A stretch of DNA of 64,000 nucleotides from Sialis fuliginosa (GCA_961205875.1 OY540819.1:8372501-8436500), one strand, 5' to 3'. Positions 47,140 to 59,720 are shown, counted from the stretch's first letter. Numbers and translations: made by a program. Notes: generated by a model not told the origin, from the sequence alone.

Positions 47140-47265
47140 TTACATGTTTTCAAAAACCCTTCTCGCAAAAGATAGGTAGATGTGCAGTAGCACAGGTAAG
47201 ACGGAGTAAAACAGCACCTTGCTGTATTTGACAATGTCGATTTCTTGATTACCGGACGCACTCGT
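47140..47265 (-). CDS. Candidate small membrane-protein exon, divergent from inhibitor-2
   Basis: I do not recognise the protein. The minus-strand frame from about 47,265 to the TAA at 47,142-47,140 encodes SGNQEIDIVKYSKVLFYSVL and ends LHIYLSFARRVFENM: a polar start, one membrane-spanning segment and a basic C-terminal side. Codon choice (AGC AAG GTG CTG, TAC TCC GTC) is less AT-rich than the neighbourhood and looks coding. No ATG lies in frame before the upstream stop, so it would need a splice acceptor (GACGAG|TG at about 47,262) or a non-AUG start. It lies back-to-back with the inhibitor-2 start, within 50 bp. Confidence 0.3.
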   Translation of the reverse strand, partial: TSASGNQEIDIVKYSKVLFYSVLPVLLHIYLSFARRVFENM

Positions 47266-47312
47266 CAAGTTGAAATTTTATAAATTTTGACATTTGAAGT
47301 GTTCGGAGAAAT
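47266..47312 (+). promoter_or_regulatory. 5' leader and promoter region of inhibitor-2
   Basis: The 47 bp before the start codon contain TTTTGACATTTGAAGTG and AGAAATATGG around the ATG. No TATA box is evident at a sensible distance, suggesting a TATA-less promoter shared with the divergent minus-strand frame. Confidence 0.3.
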
Positions 47313-48192
47313 ATGGCCGATAATTTACAAAAACGGCCTTCCAAAGGGATTTTAAAAAATTCTAGTAGTTTTGATAAACCAGAAACAAATTCAAATCAAA
47401 ACGCAAAGTAAGTTACTCCTTTATAATGATTGAATCATATTTATTACTATCTTTTTCTAAATCATATGTTGATTTAATTTATTAATCAATAAAAATAATT
47501 ATTATACATATAGGAAATCAAAAGAAACAAAATGGGATGAAATGAACATTATTGCCACATTACATCCAGCTGATAAGGATTATGGACATATGAAAATAGA
47601 AGAACCGAAAACCCCATACCATACAGATCACGATGAACTAGATGCCACTGAATTAGCTGAAAAGTATGTATTCATTAATATATTCCTTCGTACAGATAGT
47701 ATTATAATCTTACAATTTTAGAATCGAAACGGAGGGCAACAAATTACCTAAATTTTTACAAGATGATGATGAAAGTTTTGATGATAGTGAGGAGGAAGAA
47801 GAGGAAGAAAGTCCAGAACAGAAAGGTAACAATAATTTTTATTATTATAAACATTTGTGTAGTATCTTAGTTAACATATGTCAAAAAAATATAAAATAGA
47901 TTAACCTCCTAAATCTGCAAAAATAGTTTGTATTATATTAAATTCAATGATATATTTCACAGCAAAACGTAAAGACTTTGAAAGCAAACGGAAGGCTCAT
48001 TATAATGAATACTACGCTATAAAACTAGCAAAAAAATTACTGGAAGAAGAAGAGGACGAAGACGAAGAGGATTCTAAACAGAGCAGCACATTATCAAACA
48101 GCGGTGGAGCAAGCGGCTCTAACAGGTCGGATTCACCATCTCCTACTACTACTAAAAAACAGTGTAAATGTGATGTAGCAGATATCGTTTAA
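47313..48192 (+). CDS. PPP1R2: Protein phosphatase 1 inhibitor-2 (four exons)
   Basis: Inhibitor-2 binds the catalytic subunit of protein phosphatase 1 in cytosol and nucleus and controls its activity and maturation. Coding exons: 47,313-47,407, 47,514-47,663, 47,722-47,825 and 47,963-48,192, all with GT-AG introns (58-137 bp); 192 codons, near the usual family length of about 200. Seen: the SILK-type docking motif KGILK (residues 11-15), the central block [20 protein letters not shown] (37-56), the PKTPYH site (threonine 65, the position phosphorylated by GSK3 in the family), and the inhibitory helix [15 protein letters not shown] (129-143). Two acidic clusters follow EESP and LLEEEED. The ATG at 47,313 is the first in frame and fits the family N-terminus. 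The C-terminal tail is Ser-rich and poorly conserved. It reads toward MED26, which is on the other strand. Confidence 0.97.
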
Positions 48193-48464
48193 AAGTAGTA
48201 TTCATGTCTATACTCAAGAATAATCCATTGACTCTTGAGTTTTCAGTATAATAGTGTAGTAATGTTTTATAAACGCGCTAGAAAATCTATTTATATATAT
48301 ATACATATATATATGTGAATAATAATAACTATATTCGTATGAAAGTCAGTAGATTGCAACTAATTATAGTAAACAATCCTGCTGTATGCTAGTTGTATAA
48401 ATTTTTAATACCTTGATGCTCTCGTATTATGAACAACAAACAACTGAAACTTTAAAGTAATATA

Positions 48465-48470
48465 AATAAA
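48465..48470 (+). terminator. Poly(A) signal for inhibitor-2
   Basis: AATAAA lies 273 bp after the stop codon and is followed by the GT-rich sequence GTATCGTGTATTTTATTGGG, giving a short 3' UTR. Other AATAAA words occur further downstream, so longer forms are possible. Confidence 0.5.
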
Positions 48471-51014
48471 TCAGTATCGTGTATTTTATTGGGAAAGTTC
48501 AGTTATTTGTTATACTTAATACCGAGCACAAATGCGGCAAACGTATGTAATAACTTCTGTACCTTCAAATGAACCATGACCCCTCCAAAAATGTAATAAT
48601 AGGCTTTAAGACTTAAGACAGTAGTACAGTAAATTATAAGGAGTATGCGCTTACATTACATAGCACTTAAATACTCCACCTTATAGGGGACGATATGTGT
48701 TATTATATCAAGCGGCCTAATGCTTTCTAAAAAACATTATGCATATTGTTAATTTCACGTAGGTTAAAGTCACTTTTCTGATGGAAGTAAGTCTATAAAT
48801 AAGTATTAAAAAAGTTCAAAATTATTCAAAACATAACTATGATAAGTATTAAATATATTAAAATGTGTTTTTTTTTATTAATGTGATAACAAATAATAAC
48901 TTATAATGTCAACAATAATAATTATTAAATGGATTTTAAAATAGATACAATCATAGGCGCTGATTTCATTTTACCCTTGAGGGTGAGATTTTAGGAGGGG
49001 TAAAAAATAAAAAAGATTATTATACAGAAAATTAAATAAGGAATGAAAATATTCATAAAAAGGGCAATATTCATAGCTCTGTAATTATTGTAAAAATTGA
49101 TGTACAGAAATAAATTAAACACTTTTTTTAAAGTTTGGCGCCTATGAATACAATCACTTATATATAATAAAAATTGTTTGCGTGTGTTGAGATATAAAAG
49201 TATTTATAAAAAACATGATTTAAACATTGTTATAATTATTTATACCTTTATTATTTCTTCTGCGGTACGATGGCGAGTAATGTCTTTATAGTAATGTGGA
49301 TAAATGGTGTTGATAATTACTATCCCCTGCAATAAGTTGTATTTATATTTTTCTACCTATAATACATTACATATTCATGCACCTATGTATATTTAACATA
49401 AACTATTCTACATTTCATCTCGTCTATAGTTTCTGTTTATTTAATTACGTCTTCGTATATCTCGCTCTACATATATACAGCAGGGTTTTACTATATTAAT
49501 TGTTTATATGTTCTTTCTTTTATTATATTTAAAAAAATTTGCGGTCTATATATTTTTTTTATATATATAGCGTTGACCAATAGTTTTTAGATCAGAAATA
49601 ATTCCTAATAAATAATATGTTGAAATAAGATGAAGGATTAGTGATATATATTTATTTAATTAGTATAATCCTTGTATATTTTTATTAGGTTCAATAATTA
49701 TTAAATACATAATAATAATATTTATCATTTGACAAAGTTTTATAATTGACAACTTGATTTCAGTTGAAATATCTGTAAGAGATTACAAGTATTAAATACT
49801 TATTTTTAAAATGACTTTACAAAATGTTTAATAGTATAATCTATTTTTGTATAAATCATATATACATGGGGCACTAAATTACAAATTTGTTTTGACTAAA
49901 TTTTATTTTTATTTACAAGAATAAATTCTGAGAAACTTGGTTATTGTTTTTCTATATTTATTTATTTATAACAATTCTGAGTAAACACAATTTTGTAATC
50001 CAATGCCTCATCTAAATAATAAATAAATTTTATTTTCAGAGGTAAGAAAAAGTGATACGTACCTTGATTTGACGAATGAAAAGTTTCAGTTTTCCTAAAT
50101 CTAAATACAATACGTTAAAAAAAGAGTAATACATATAAAATAAAACTCAAGCATTTGAATGTTAATATACTGTTATACTGAAATAAATGAACTGGTTATT
50201 TTTATAATTATTTAATTGATATTTGTGTAACTACACAATAAAAGAGGTATATTTCAGAGAAAGGAGAAAACTAATTCAGTTTTTTTGTTGTCTATTTTCA
50301 TTATTACTGAATAATATTTATTTTGTTTCAATTTTACAATATTTTTAATTATAAATTCATATCACGGTGAATTTTCTGTTAGATTTACATATTATTATAT
50401 TTTTTAACATTATAGCACTTATACATAAATGCCAAAAATTATTTTTTAAATTTGAACATAGATGCTAATTCTTAATAAAAATAATAGAAAATGCTGTGAT
50501 CGAAATTATATTAATACTTTTTCTGTATTTGCATGATTCAAAAACAATTTTCGACTCATTATTGCGATGTAAATTTACTAAATGCTACTGCAAAATATCT
50601 TTCAATATTGTTTTTGATACGGAAAATTCATTGTTAAGTATTTTAATCTGACATATTTCATAAAATAAAATTGGATTAGAATAATTTTCAAAAACTGTGT
50701 AGAATTTTTAATTGAAAAATGAATAACTGTAAATGTATAAACTGAAATATTTGCTTTGTTGATGTTTATGAATTAATAAATATTTTGGACTGTATAAGAG
50801 CTACTTAAAAAATGTAGACTTCATTTAAATTCTATATTGTAGTCACGACTTAATAAATAAATAAATGAACATTAACAATATTTTATAAAAATTACATTTG
50901 TGTAAATAAAAGGAATGATTGCTCTAAAAAATAAGTTATTTAAAATTTTATGGTCTCCTAAAAATAAAATGCAATGGTTCCTAATGTCTAAACCTTGTTA
51001 TATTGGTCTTATTA
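48471..51014. other. AT-rich DNA downstream of inhibitor-2
   Basis: No gene found. A TA microsatellite lies at about 48,290-48,315, just before this stretch. An AGGGTGAG / GGGGTAAAAAA patch near 48,980-49,005 is unassigned. Confidence 0.5.
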
Positions 51015-51437
51015 GGGTAAAGTGGGGTAGATGCAAATTTCATCGTTAATATTTTATATTCTACTTCATGTTAATTTTAACTATACAATTTTCTTGCTGG
51101 GGTGGTTTGCCTTTTTATTAAACTATCGTAACAGGTACAAATTTATTTTTAAATAAATATTTTAACCACAAATGAAATGGTGTCAGTGTATTACATTTAC
51201 CCTAACAATCGGGGCTAATGTAATAATAATTATAATGTTAATGAGTAAATAAATAAATACAGTTAAAATATTAGTTTTTATTTCATTGAGTTCAGATAGG
51301 AACTTTTTGAGATATAAACTGCGGTTAGCAGCTAGTAAAAAAGTACTTAAAGTTTTGTAGAGACGGTAGACTGTTTTGATTAAATAAGAAAAATAATAGA
51401 CCGCTATATTATTACTTGCATTTACCCCATTTCACTC
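51015..51437. mobile_element. MITE with GGGTAAAGTGGGGTA TIRs, TSD TA
   Basis: The left end GGGTAAAGTGGGGTAGATGC is inverted at the right (GCATTTACCCCATTTCACTC), with TA on both sides, which fits a Tc1/mariner-type target. A third partial copy of the TIR word (ACATTTACCCTAAC) lies inside near 51,190. It has no coding frame. Confidence 0.65.
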
Positions 51438-52051
51438 TAAATTATTTTTTAGAATGAAAATATAATTATGAGCTTATATAGGGATATTATTAAAATGATT
51501 GTATTATAAGAAATTAACTAACGTGACTACATAAATATTCTTTCTGAATTTTGAAAGAATGCTAGTAGAGAAGTTTTTATAGTAATATGTAAATGTACCT
51601 ATCATTTGCTGTTACGAAGTCTTTCTTAAATATATATATTTAAGTAATCGTAAATAACAATAAACTTGGGTGTCCAAAAAAATAATACAAATTGTAGTAT
51701 ATTTTTAATTTTTAGTATATTTTTTTGAGGCAAATATATATATAAATTTTGTAATAAAAAGTATAAACACCCTTAATTTCTTCCAACTTATTCCCGTGAT
51801 TGATATAAATATTTTAATACATGAAAAATTAAAAATATATTTAATCATATTGGAAATATTTCCACGATATTATTTTTATATAAACTGAATTGTTATTTTT
51901 GTCATTGTATACAAAAAATTGACATAAAAGCTCAATTTTCAACCAGTTTGATTTGTATTAATTTTAGCAACTATATTATGTTAAATGCATCCTAATGTTT
52001 GCCATATATTATTTTATTTTTATTTATATTAAAAGAATACTTGCTTTGAGA

Positions 52052-52109
52052 AAACACCAATTGTTAGATAAGAAGTTGAAATAATAAAAACATCTAACAA
52101 TTGGTGTTT
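52052..52109. repeat. Perfect 18-bp hairpin with a 22-nt loop
   Basis: AAACACCAATTGTTAGAT and its exact inverse ATCTAACAATTGGTGTTT are separated by 22 nt. The size is below a usual insect pre-miRNA stem and the arms are perfectly paired, so a very small foldback or a transcription-related hairpin are equally possible. Confidence 0.7.
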
Positions 52110-52288
52110 GGTTTGCAATATATTATATAAATTTATACATACATACCTATGTATGTAATGTACAGCTTGTAAATGATATATTTTCAAGTAATGCTTATTA
52201 TACTATTGACGAAAACTAAATTAAATGAATGTTATTTGAATATTGTCTTTTAATATTATTCATTTACCTTCATATCAAAAATTTTCAG

Positions 52289-52514
52289 TTTAAATCTGGC
52301 TCAAAATCTCACTCGTTTGGTTGCTCAGGAGTCAGAAGCAATGAGCTGAATATTTTAATTTATTTGCAGGCTCTTTTTTTTATTATTTATATTTTTTTAA
52401 CTTTCAAAGTGTTTATTTTAGGAACTGATAAGTTTTTCAATAAAACTGGGAATTATTTATTATTTGGATTTGTAGACCATCGTACAGTGCTGAATTTACA
52501 ACTATGCAATACAT
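52289..52514 (+). other. Possible splice-flanked exon segments
   Basis: A good acceptor (AAAATTTTCAG|TT) begins a GC-richer 75-nt stretch in which one frame reads LNLAQNLTRLVAQESEAMS then stop. A second acceptor (GGATTTGTAG) and a consensus donor (CAT|GTAAGT) bound a 39-nt segment at 52,476-52,514. Neither is linked to a known gene. They could be exons of a noncoding RNA, or chance. Confidence 0.2.
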
Positions 52515-53088
52515 GTAAGTAGTTACCACAAACATTCTAATTAGTTTATCATTCACATATAATCGAAACTATATTTTTCATTAATTTTTATAAACCTATG
52601 ATGTCACTTTCTACTATAACATCAGCTTGAACAAAGCCACATCTTATTACTAATGTAGTTATCATTGGGTGGAACAATATTATTTATGTATAATTATCCT
52701 TAAACTTTAAATAATTCAACCAAAGAAACATTACAAGACCTATTTTTGTAATTACATTAAAATAATCTATGAGGTACAAACTATATGACTCGAATCATCC
52801 GAAAAATTTTAACTTGACACACAAATGAGGCACCTCATGGCAGCTTATGTGTTAATTTAATACTGAATCAATTCTAAAAATACATACTATACTATTTAAA
52901 ATAGTTTGAGGAATGTTATGAAATAACATCCTTCACATTTATAATTAATTAGAATTTTTATTTTAAGAATTTTATACCCCATACAGCAGTATAATGCTTT
53001 ATGTAGTACATTCTTCATACCTACTACAAAATACCTGTAAAAAGTCTGGAAAAGGAATAAACACAGCATGGAAAATATTCAAAATATT

Positions 53089-53094
53089 TTATTC
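53089..53094 (-). terminator. Candidate distal poly(A) signal for MED26
   Basis: AATAAA on the minus strand, followed about 25 bp downstream by GCTGTGTTTATT. It would give a 3' UTR of roughly 2.9 kb. Nearer minus-strand AATAAA words (for example around 55,200 and 55,530) could be used instead. Confidence 0.3.
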
Positions 53095-55946
53095 ATATAA
53101 TATGCAAAGAAAACTAATATATCAACAAAAAAAATTATTATCAAGGACACGAATGCCAATCTAGTACAAAAATATTAAATATACTTTGCACTTTCAAATA
53201 TTTTTGATTTTAAATATATATATATAATTATAATATATAAACATATATTAACAGATATTGATATAAGCCGTAAAACATACATATTATCTGATAATTATTG
53301 ATACATTTATTTAATGTTTACGATAACTGTCTTAGACATCTGTTTACATCTCAACAGCAATATTATTGTACTAAATTGACATTAATTTTTAATTAAGAAA
53401 CAGTATTTGTTTCAAATATTAATTTTTATACATCACATCTGATTTTTAAAAAAATATTTACAAAAATGATCTTTTCAATATATCCGAATAGATTTGTTTG
53501 ATTAATTTTGAAGATACGTATTTAAATTATTAAATAATATTTTCTTTAAAGAGAAATATATATTATTATGCATTTGGTCAGTTATATTATATATTAAATC
53601 GAAATATACATTATTATTTAAACAATAATCATTTTATAACACTGAACCAATATTTGTTTTAATTATAATTCATATAATGAAGATATCTTATATCTTATTA
53701 CATACATTTATTAAAAATAGGAAACAATCTAAACCAAACAAATCTTACAAATTATCGCTATTCGAATTATCGGATCAAAGAAACTATAAAATTATTAGAT
53801 GAAGTATTTGTCTTTGTTACGTGCGATCAATTCTCGCAAAAATAAAACAATTTTTTATATGTATACACTCGTATTTTGGTTACATTTTTGGTTAACATTA
53901 TAACAATAATTTAAAAAAATAGTTTTTAATAAAACACATCTAACTTAACAATTTACAAGGTGTGTTGAATTTAACAAAATATATCAATGCATTTGTGTTC
54001 CAAGAACTACCCTCATGCAGTTTTGATATCCGTATAAAAATATTTAAAAAATATAACACACAATGTAAAAGTTTATCAATCTAAACGTATTTATACAATA
54101 CAAAAAAAATCATACACTATTTTAATAAATATTATAAAATACAAAACCATAATTCATCTAATAATTAAATAGATCTATAATGTAACTTTTAATAAATATG
54201 AGATTATTTAAGATACGAAATTAAAAACAAAGAGGAACTTAAGAAAAAAACACAAATTTAATCAGGAAAATAATTTCTCTATACAAAATTAAATAACAAT
54301 TTATATAATATATACAAAGTTTTGAAATCCAATAACAAGAATTCTTTGCTCTGGTTAACATTTGTAACATTGGTACTTTGTTTATTTCAATTTCGAAATT
54401 TAAACCGAAAACTTAACTTAAACAAATCTTAAGTTGCAGTTCTGATTGACCGAAAAATATTTTAATACTAAAATAAAATAGTTATATTAAAAATCTGAAC
54501 TGAAATATTTAAATCTATGGCATTATATTACTATTTATATCGGTGTTTAATACTTTTACGTTGTTCATTTAATATTGAAAATTATATTATTGTACTTGAA
54601 ATTAATACAGTATTCTGATCAACTATCTAAATACAATGTTGTTCCCATCGTTTACTAATTCTATTTTACCGTGTATTAAATAATTATCATTGCTAAAAAC
54701 ATCAAAATAGAAGTGTCCTTACTCTTACAGATTGAATTGTTTGACAAGTTGTTACTAACTATATGATTATAATTATTATATTTGGTTTATTTGTGATAAT
54801 ATTTTTAATAATTGGCAACTATTAAATATTAATTAGCAAAAAAATACAGCATATTGCACAATTTGGCAAAAATATCACATTACAACTATCAAGTCAATAG
54901 TAAATGAAGTGTATTTACAATATACTGATAACGGTTTTCTACTATTAGAAACAAGTTGATAACAAAGTATTATGGTTTGATTTTAAAACACAATATTGAA
55001 AATAATTAAAGTTCATAGATATTTAAAAAATTAGTTTGGAATGCATAATTTAGTAAAATAAATATCATATCAGCTTTGTTATAATGATTCTCAAAAAGCA
55101 GTTCACAAGAAAGAAATTAGATATTTAAATCAGAGAAAACCCGATCATAGTACAACACAGTGCCATATCAATAAATTTTTAATAAAAACCGTTACTTTAT
55201 TTATATTTTCGATATAAATTATGTGACCATTTTTATCATTCCTTTGGCAATTTTAGTATTTGAAAAGTTTGATTATATGATTTTAAGTTGGTTAATTATT
55301 ATTATAATGTACCAAAATAAATTATGCACAAATTTTGACACATGTACATTACGATCTATTGAAAACATAGTTTTTAGCCAGTTCAGATTCTTAAATGTGC
55401 TATTATATGAACAGTTAAAATATAACACAATGTGATTTCTAATTATTTAACTAAAAACTATAATTTTCTTATAAATTATAAAATTTGATCACATCTTCTA
55501 ACGTACAAATTTATGTTAAATATAAATAAATAAATAATGCATTTAAAAAAGTTTAAATTTCAGTTATACTTTAATAATTATAAAAAATAACTGCATTGAA
55601 GTATAGTAATAAAACAAAGATACCTAATCAAAATTGTAGGTATGTCTGAAATTAAGCAAAATACCATATACATCAGTTCTAAAAATATAAACGTAATAAT
55701 AATTTATAATATCAAATTTCAAAAGTGTTTATGTATTAAATGAAACCATACGTTTAATTAATATGAATAAATCTTTAAATAATAATTAAATTTAATCAAT
55801 ACTCGAATACTGTATCAGTCAATCAGAAAAAAAATGATTTCAATAAACATTATTCATTAAAACGCATCGCATTAAACAATCGATTTAAGGATTTAAAAAA
55901 GTAACTACATAATATTATTAATTATAATAATGATTTTCATAATAGA

Positions 55947-58900
55947 CTAGTCTAACACCACATAGGGCAAAATATGTAACTGTTCATCGTTATATGACCG
56001 TAAACTGACACACTCATGAAACTCTCTGAAGCAGTCGTGTGACACAGGCTCGCGCTCTTGTCCGTTACTCACCTGTGGCAGTCTGACATCCATGCCGGTC
56101 TGTTTCACAAAGTTGTCGCCCCGACGGCTATCACCACTCTCGCTCTCCTGATACTTTTTATGCGCTTCGTCGCAACTAGTCCGACCACAGCACTCACCGG
56201 TAAGTCTAGAAAACGGATATTCTAACAAATCGATATTACCTAAATCACTTAAACACTCTAACGTAAGGTCCTTTCTAATTCTCTCTCCGGCATTATAATT
56301 AGGCACTATGTTTGGATATAGTTCATCACATTGAGACTCTGCGGCAACGGCCACATCGCACACGTTCCCGTTCACGCGGTCCATCAGCCTCGTGTGCAGC
56401 TCCTCGACCCTTGTGTCCGAAATGCCCTCAGGCTGCAACCGGAACTTGCGCTCCAGGTGCGACCTTGCCAGGCACTCCGGATCTTCGTAAGGCTCCTCCG
56501 CACTCACTGTGGTTATAAGATCACTTTGAACGACTTTGTTATCAGGCACATCGAAAATTGAAACTGTCGGGTCTCGGAAATCTATTGTTATGTTTTTACT
56601 GTCCTCGGGCCGCACACACGTGCATCTAGGCTCGTCGTCCTCCTTCTCCAGGACGGAGTAGTCGATTGGAGGTAGTTTGGCCAAGATGTCTTCGACACTC
56701 TCTTCTACAACCGGTTTGTCCGGAGTGTCCGGTTTACTGTCTGCGGGTGTCGAAGGTTTTGATTCATCTTCTTTTATTTCTATGATCTCTATGTCATCCG
56801 ACTCTTGTTTTAACTTTGTCGTTGATCCGATGCTAATTACTGATGCACAGCCAATGCTGCTACGCGAGTTCTCATCCTCTGGCTCTATTCTCATGCTGGC
56901 GACAGAACTCGCTCTGGATATTACTTCTTTTTTCATCGATGATCTCTCGTTTTTTAACGAATCGTTCAGTGTATTATCGTAAACACCGATTTGTGTGACT
57001 GTGACTTCACTTTTTAAATTCTTTAAAGCATTTGCAGTAAAATTTGATATTGGTAATTTTGGCGAAGATGCTGATAACTTTGGAGACGAAACCGCTAATT
57101 TAGGAGAAGATAATGAATCAGTTTTTAACGGCACAGACTTGAGGTTTTTATTTTGAAGACTAGCTACCAACTCTTGCGTTGTTTTAACTTTTGAATTTAG
57201 AGAAACGGCCATTTTGTTGGTAAAACTCTCTTCTGCCGCTACTACTAAGGTTTTGTGATTCCTGGAACCTTTTTTCCGACCACGTTTCTTAGGTTCTTGA
57301 ACAGGTTCTGGCACAACCGTGGGAGGTGTTGGTACACGGGTCACTTCAATTTCAGAAAGTTTAGATACTAAATTTCTACCTGCAAAACTTAAATTACTAT
57401 CTATAGAGTTTGGAATCCTGTCTATGATCCCGCTTACACTAGAATTTGAATCAGAATTGACGATAATGACTACATCGTCCATCGTCGATTTATTTTTTCT
57501 AACTATTTCCTTCAACGAGCTATTTGAATTGTCTGAAATATAAAACGGGTCAGACGAATGGTTTCCGTTGAGTTTGACTCGTTTCTTTATCGTTTCATCA
57601 AATGCCGGCGAGACGATGGGTCTTTTCCTGATACGGGACATGTCTGGACTGGCACGATCGTTGATCGTGATTGTTTTTCCATTGGCCGCTGCCGTTGGAG
57701 GTGTGTTTGTAGGTAATACCTGGTCCCGCCATTTTTTCAGTAATTCTTTAGCACGTTTTGCTAAAGCATCATTTGTTGTTTTCCGGCGAAGTTCATTGAT
57801 GTATTTTCCCAATCGGGTGGTCTGTATAAATAAAACTTCATTGTAAAAACAAATGATAATTTTTACTTTATTTTATATATTAAACATATAGGTAACATAC
57901 ATATATATATTTCAGTGGTGCTAGCCATGCAATGTTAGAAGAATAATAATTGAAAAATTATTTATTTACTTTAACACAGAATATGGTTTAATTATTTTGT
58001 TAGTGTACATATTATGCCCATATTCATAAATTCATGATTTTACCACAAACTTTCAAAACTTATGTAATAAATAATTAAATGTATATTATGTTTATTAACA
58101 AAATATAGCTTCCGACTTTAAACAATAAAAATAAATAATACATTTAAAAGATTGTTTACAATAAATATATCAAATGTTGAAATAAGTATTATATAAAAAT
58201 AAATCCATGTAAATCAAATGCCATATTTCAAATGACAAAAAATTCTTGAAAGATCTGTGTGAAAATTTTAATTTATATTTATTTATAAAAAAGGTTTATG
58301 GAATGTGTTATTACATTTTAACTTTAATAATTATTAAGTGTCTTATTATTGTAATTTAAATAAATAAAAATTAATTAAACATAAAATTGAAATTACTTTA
58401 TTGACCAACAATTTTAAAATTGATTTTCACATAAAAAAAACATCAGTACAATTTATGTTTCTGCGTTAACATAAATCATAAGCAATGAAAATAAAATATA
58501 CAACTAAAATGGCAAATATAAATGTATAATAATAAAACAAATAAGTCTACAATATATATAATAATAAATCTACCTCAAGTAATTCTTTAGTAATCGAAGT
58601 TTTCTCCAAGACAGATATGATCTCAATGACGGCAGGCATATCGGTAACCTGGAAATAATATAATATTTAATAGGTAAGCAAATGCACATGATTGAATTAA
58701 AACATATTAATCATATTATAAATGTAACTATTTTAAAGTTTAAATATCTGTTATATTTATATTTATGACACGCAGAATATCTTATAATAAAATAAAACTA
58801 ATTTTAATAACATCTGTAAGTTTATATAAACATTGATATGCGTTGAAACAATTAGTTATTGCGGTAATATGTAGTTGTTTTTATTTAACAATAAAATAAG

Positions 58901-59510
58901 CAGTTTTATACATATATTCAATCTTCTTATGAAATTCTAAATAGGTCAATATAAAAATACTAGAATAATAATTCGCAATTTCAAGTCACTGACACAAAAA
59001 TTTGGGGTGGCAATTAGTTAGTAGCCATTACGTTTTTATATAATACTTTTGAAATTTTGAATTAAAAAATTGCATGATACGAAGATTTAAATTCCATTGT
59101 AATTTTTCACGGATAATACATGGATTTTAAATAAACTATATTTATAATAATTACAAAATAATGTCATTGAAGGTTAGAATCTTTACGTGCGCACGCGCAT
59201 TTAAATTCAGATGAAACATTTTGCGAAACTGTGTTGAGACACGTTATGGAAGTCACCGAATATGCACATATTTCATAAAAAACATATTCCCGATACAAAA
59301 TAGTAATACAACACCAGAAAAAAGCACACATCACTGGTATCTTTACTTGGAACCAATAACAACGTGAGGTGATATGAATAACTGGTACAGTGTTTGACGT
59401 TGGACATATTTATTTCGTTTTTTACAATTATCTGCTGAAATTCTTACATTGTATTCGTTGTCAAGAGATCTCAGAAGACGGTGGGCTAATTCTCTAACCG
59501 TATTCTGCAT
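55947..59510 (-). CDS. MED26: Mediator complex subunit 26 (three coding exons)
   Basis: MED26 is a nuclear Mediator subunit that links Mediator to elongation factors for RNA polymerase II. Coding exons: 59,510-59,448, 58,648-58,574 and 57,821-55,947, all phase 0 with GT-AG introns of 799 and 752 bp; 670 codons. Residues 1-85 form the TFIIS N-terminal (LW) four-helix domain: MQNTVRELAHRLLRSLDNEY, VTDMPAVIEIISVLEKTSIT, LGKYINELRRK, and AKELLKKWRD, which match the family order. The middle is a long disordered Ser/Pro/Lys-rich region with an AT-hook-like KKRGRKKGSRN (about 224-234) and three SSPKL repeats. The last part, with ILAKLPPIDYSVL and the terminus LHILPYVVLD, corresponds to the Mediator-binding C-terminal module. 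The large last exon also has an apparent TTG-started frame at 57,812, which is only its continuation. The 5' end is at an ATG preceded directly by a stop. Confidence 0.95.
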
Positions 59511-59603
59511 CTATAACTTGTTGCCGAAGAGATTTCGACAAATGTTTGGTGGAGGTGTCGAAAGGCTTGCCAGCAATGGCGGTCCGTATTTGAGACTGCT
59601 CAT
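59511..59603 (-). CDS. Upstream ORF of MED26 whose stop abuts the main start
   Basis: A 30-codon frame starts at ATG 59,603 (MSSLKYGPPLLASLSTPPPN and on) and ends in TAG at 59,513-59,511, immediately before the MED26 ATG at 59,510, in the same frame. It lies in the presumed 5' leader. Ribosomes starting there would terminate exactly at the main start, so it may tune MED26 output by reinitiation; this is inference. The peptide resembles nothing I know. Confidence 0.5.
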   Translation of the reverse strand: MSSLKYGPPLLASLSTPPPNICRNLFGNKL

Positions 59604-59720
59604 TGCAGCAGGCGCTTACGGCCTGTTACTGTCTGTCCGATAGACGGCACACAGTGTGTCCGCTCGGCTGCGCTCGTAACATATCGGTCGTTGCCGAATA
59701 CATCCAGCTGACTGATCTCA
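59604..59720 (-). promoter_or_regulatory. MED26 promoter and leader
   Basis: On the minus strand an arthropod-type initiator TCAGTCAG lies at 59,715-59,708 (start near 59,713), followed by a GC-richer leader (ACCGATATGTTACGAGCGCAG, GGACACACTGTGTGCCG). No TATA box is obvious; TTTTATGAG about 15 bp upstream is too close. A GCC|GTAAGC word in the leader could act as a splice donor in some transcripts. Confidence 0.5.

Larger units (their letters stand above)
51438..55946. other. AT-rich intergenic DNA and presumed MED26 3' UTR
   Basis: The right part is probably MED26 3' UTR, possibly as far as a minus-strand poly(A) signal at 53,094-53,089. Inside the left part are a perfect hairpin at 52,052-52,109 and possible splice-flanked segments at 52,289-52,514. 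No other gene was seen. Confidence 0.4.

Noticed and set aside
46875-47261. 128-codon minus-strand frame beside inhibitor-2
   Set aside because: The first third overlaps a better-looking frame and the rest is AT-driven hydrophobic text; no homolog or domain is recognised.
56312-57846. Several plus-strand open frames of 60-100 codons opposite MED26
   Set aside because: They are antisense shadows of the long MED26 coding exon, with no start context or protein features of their own.
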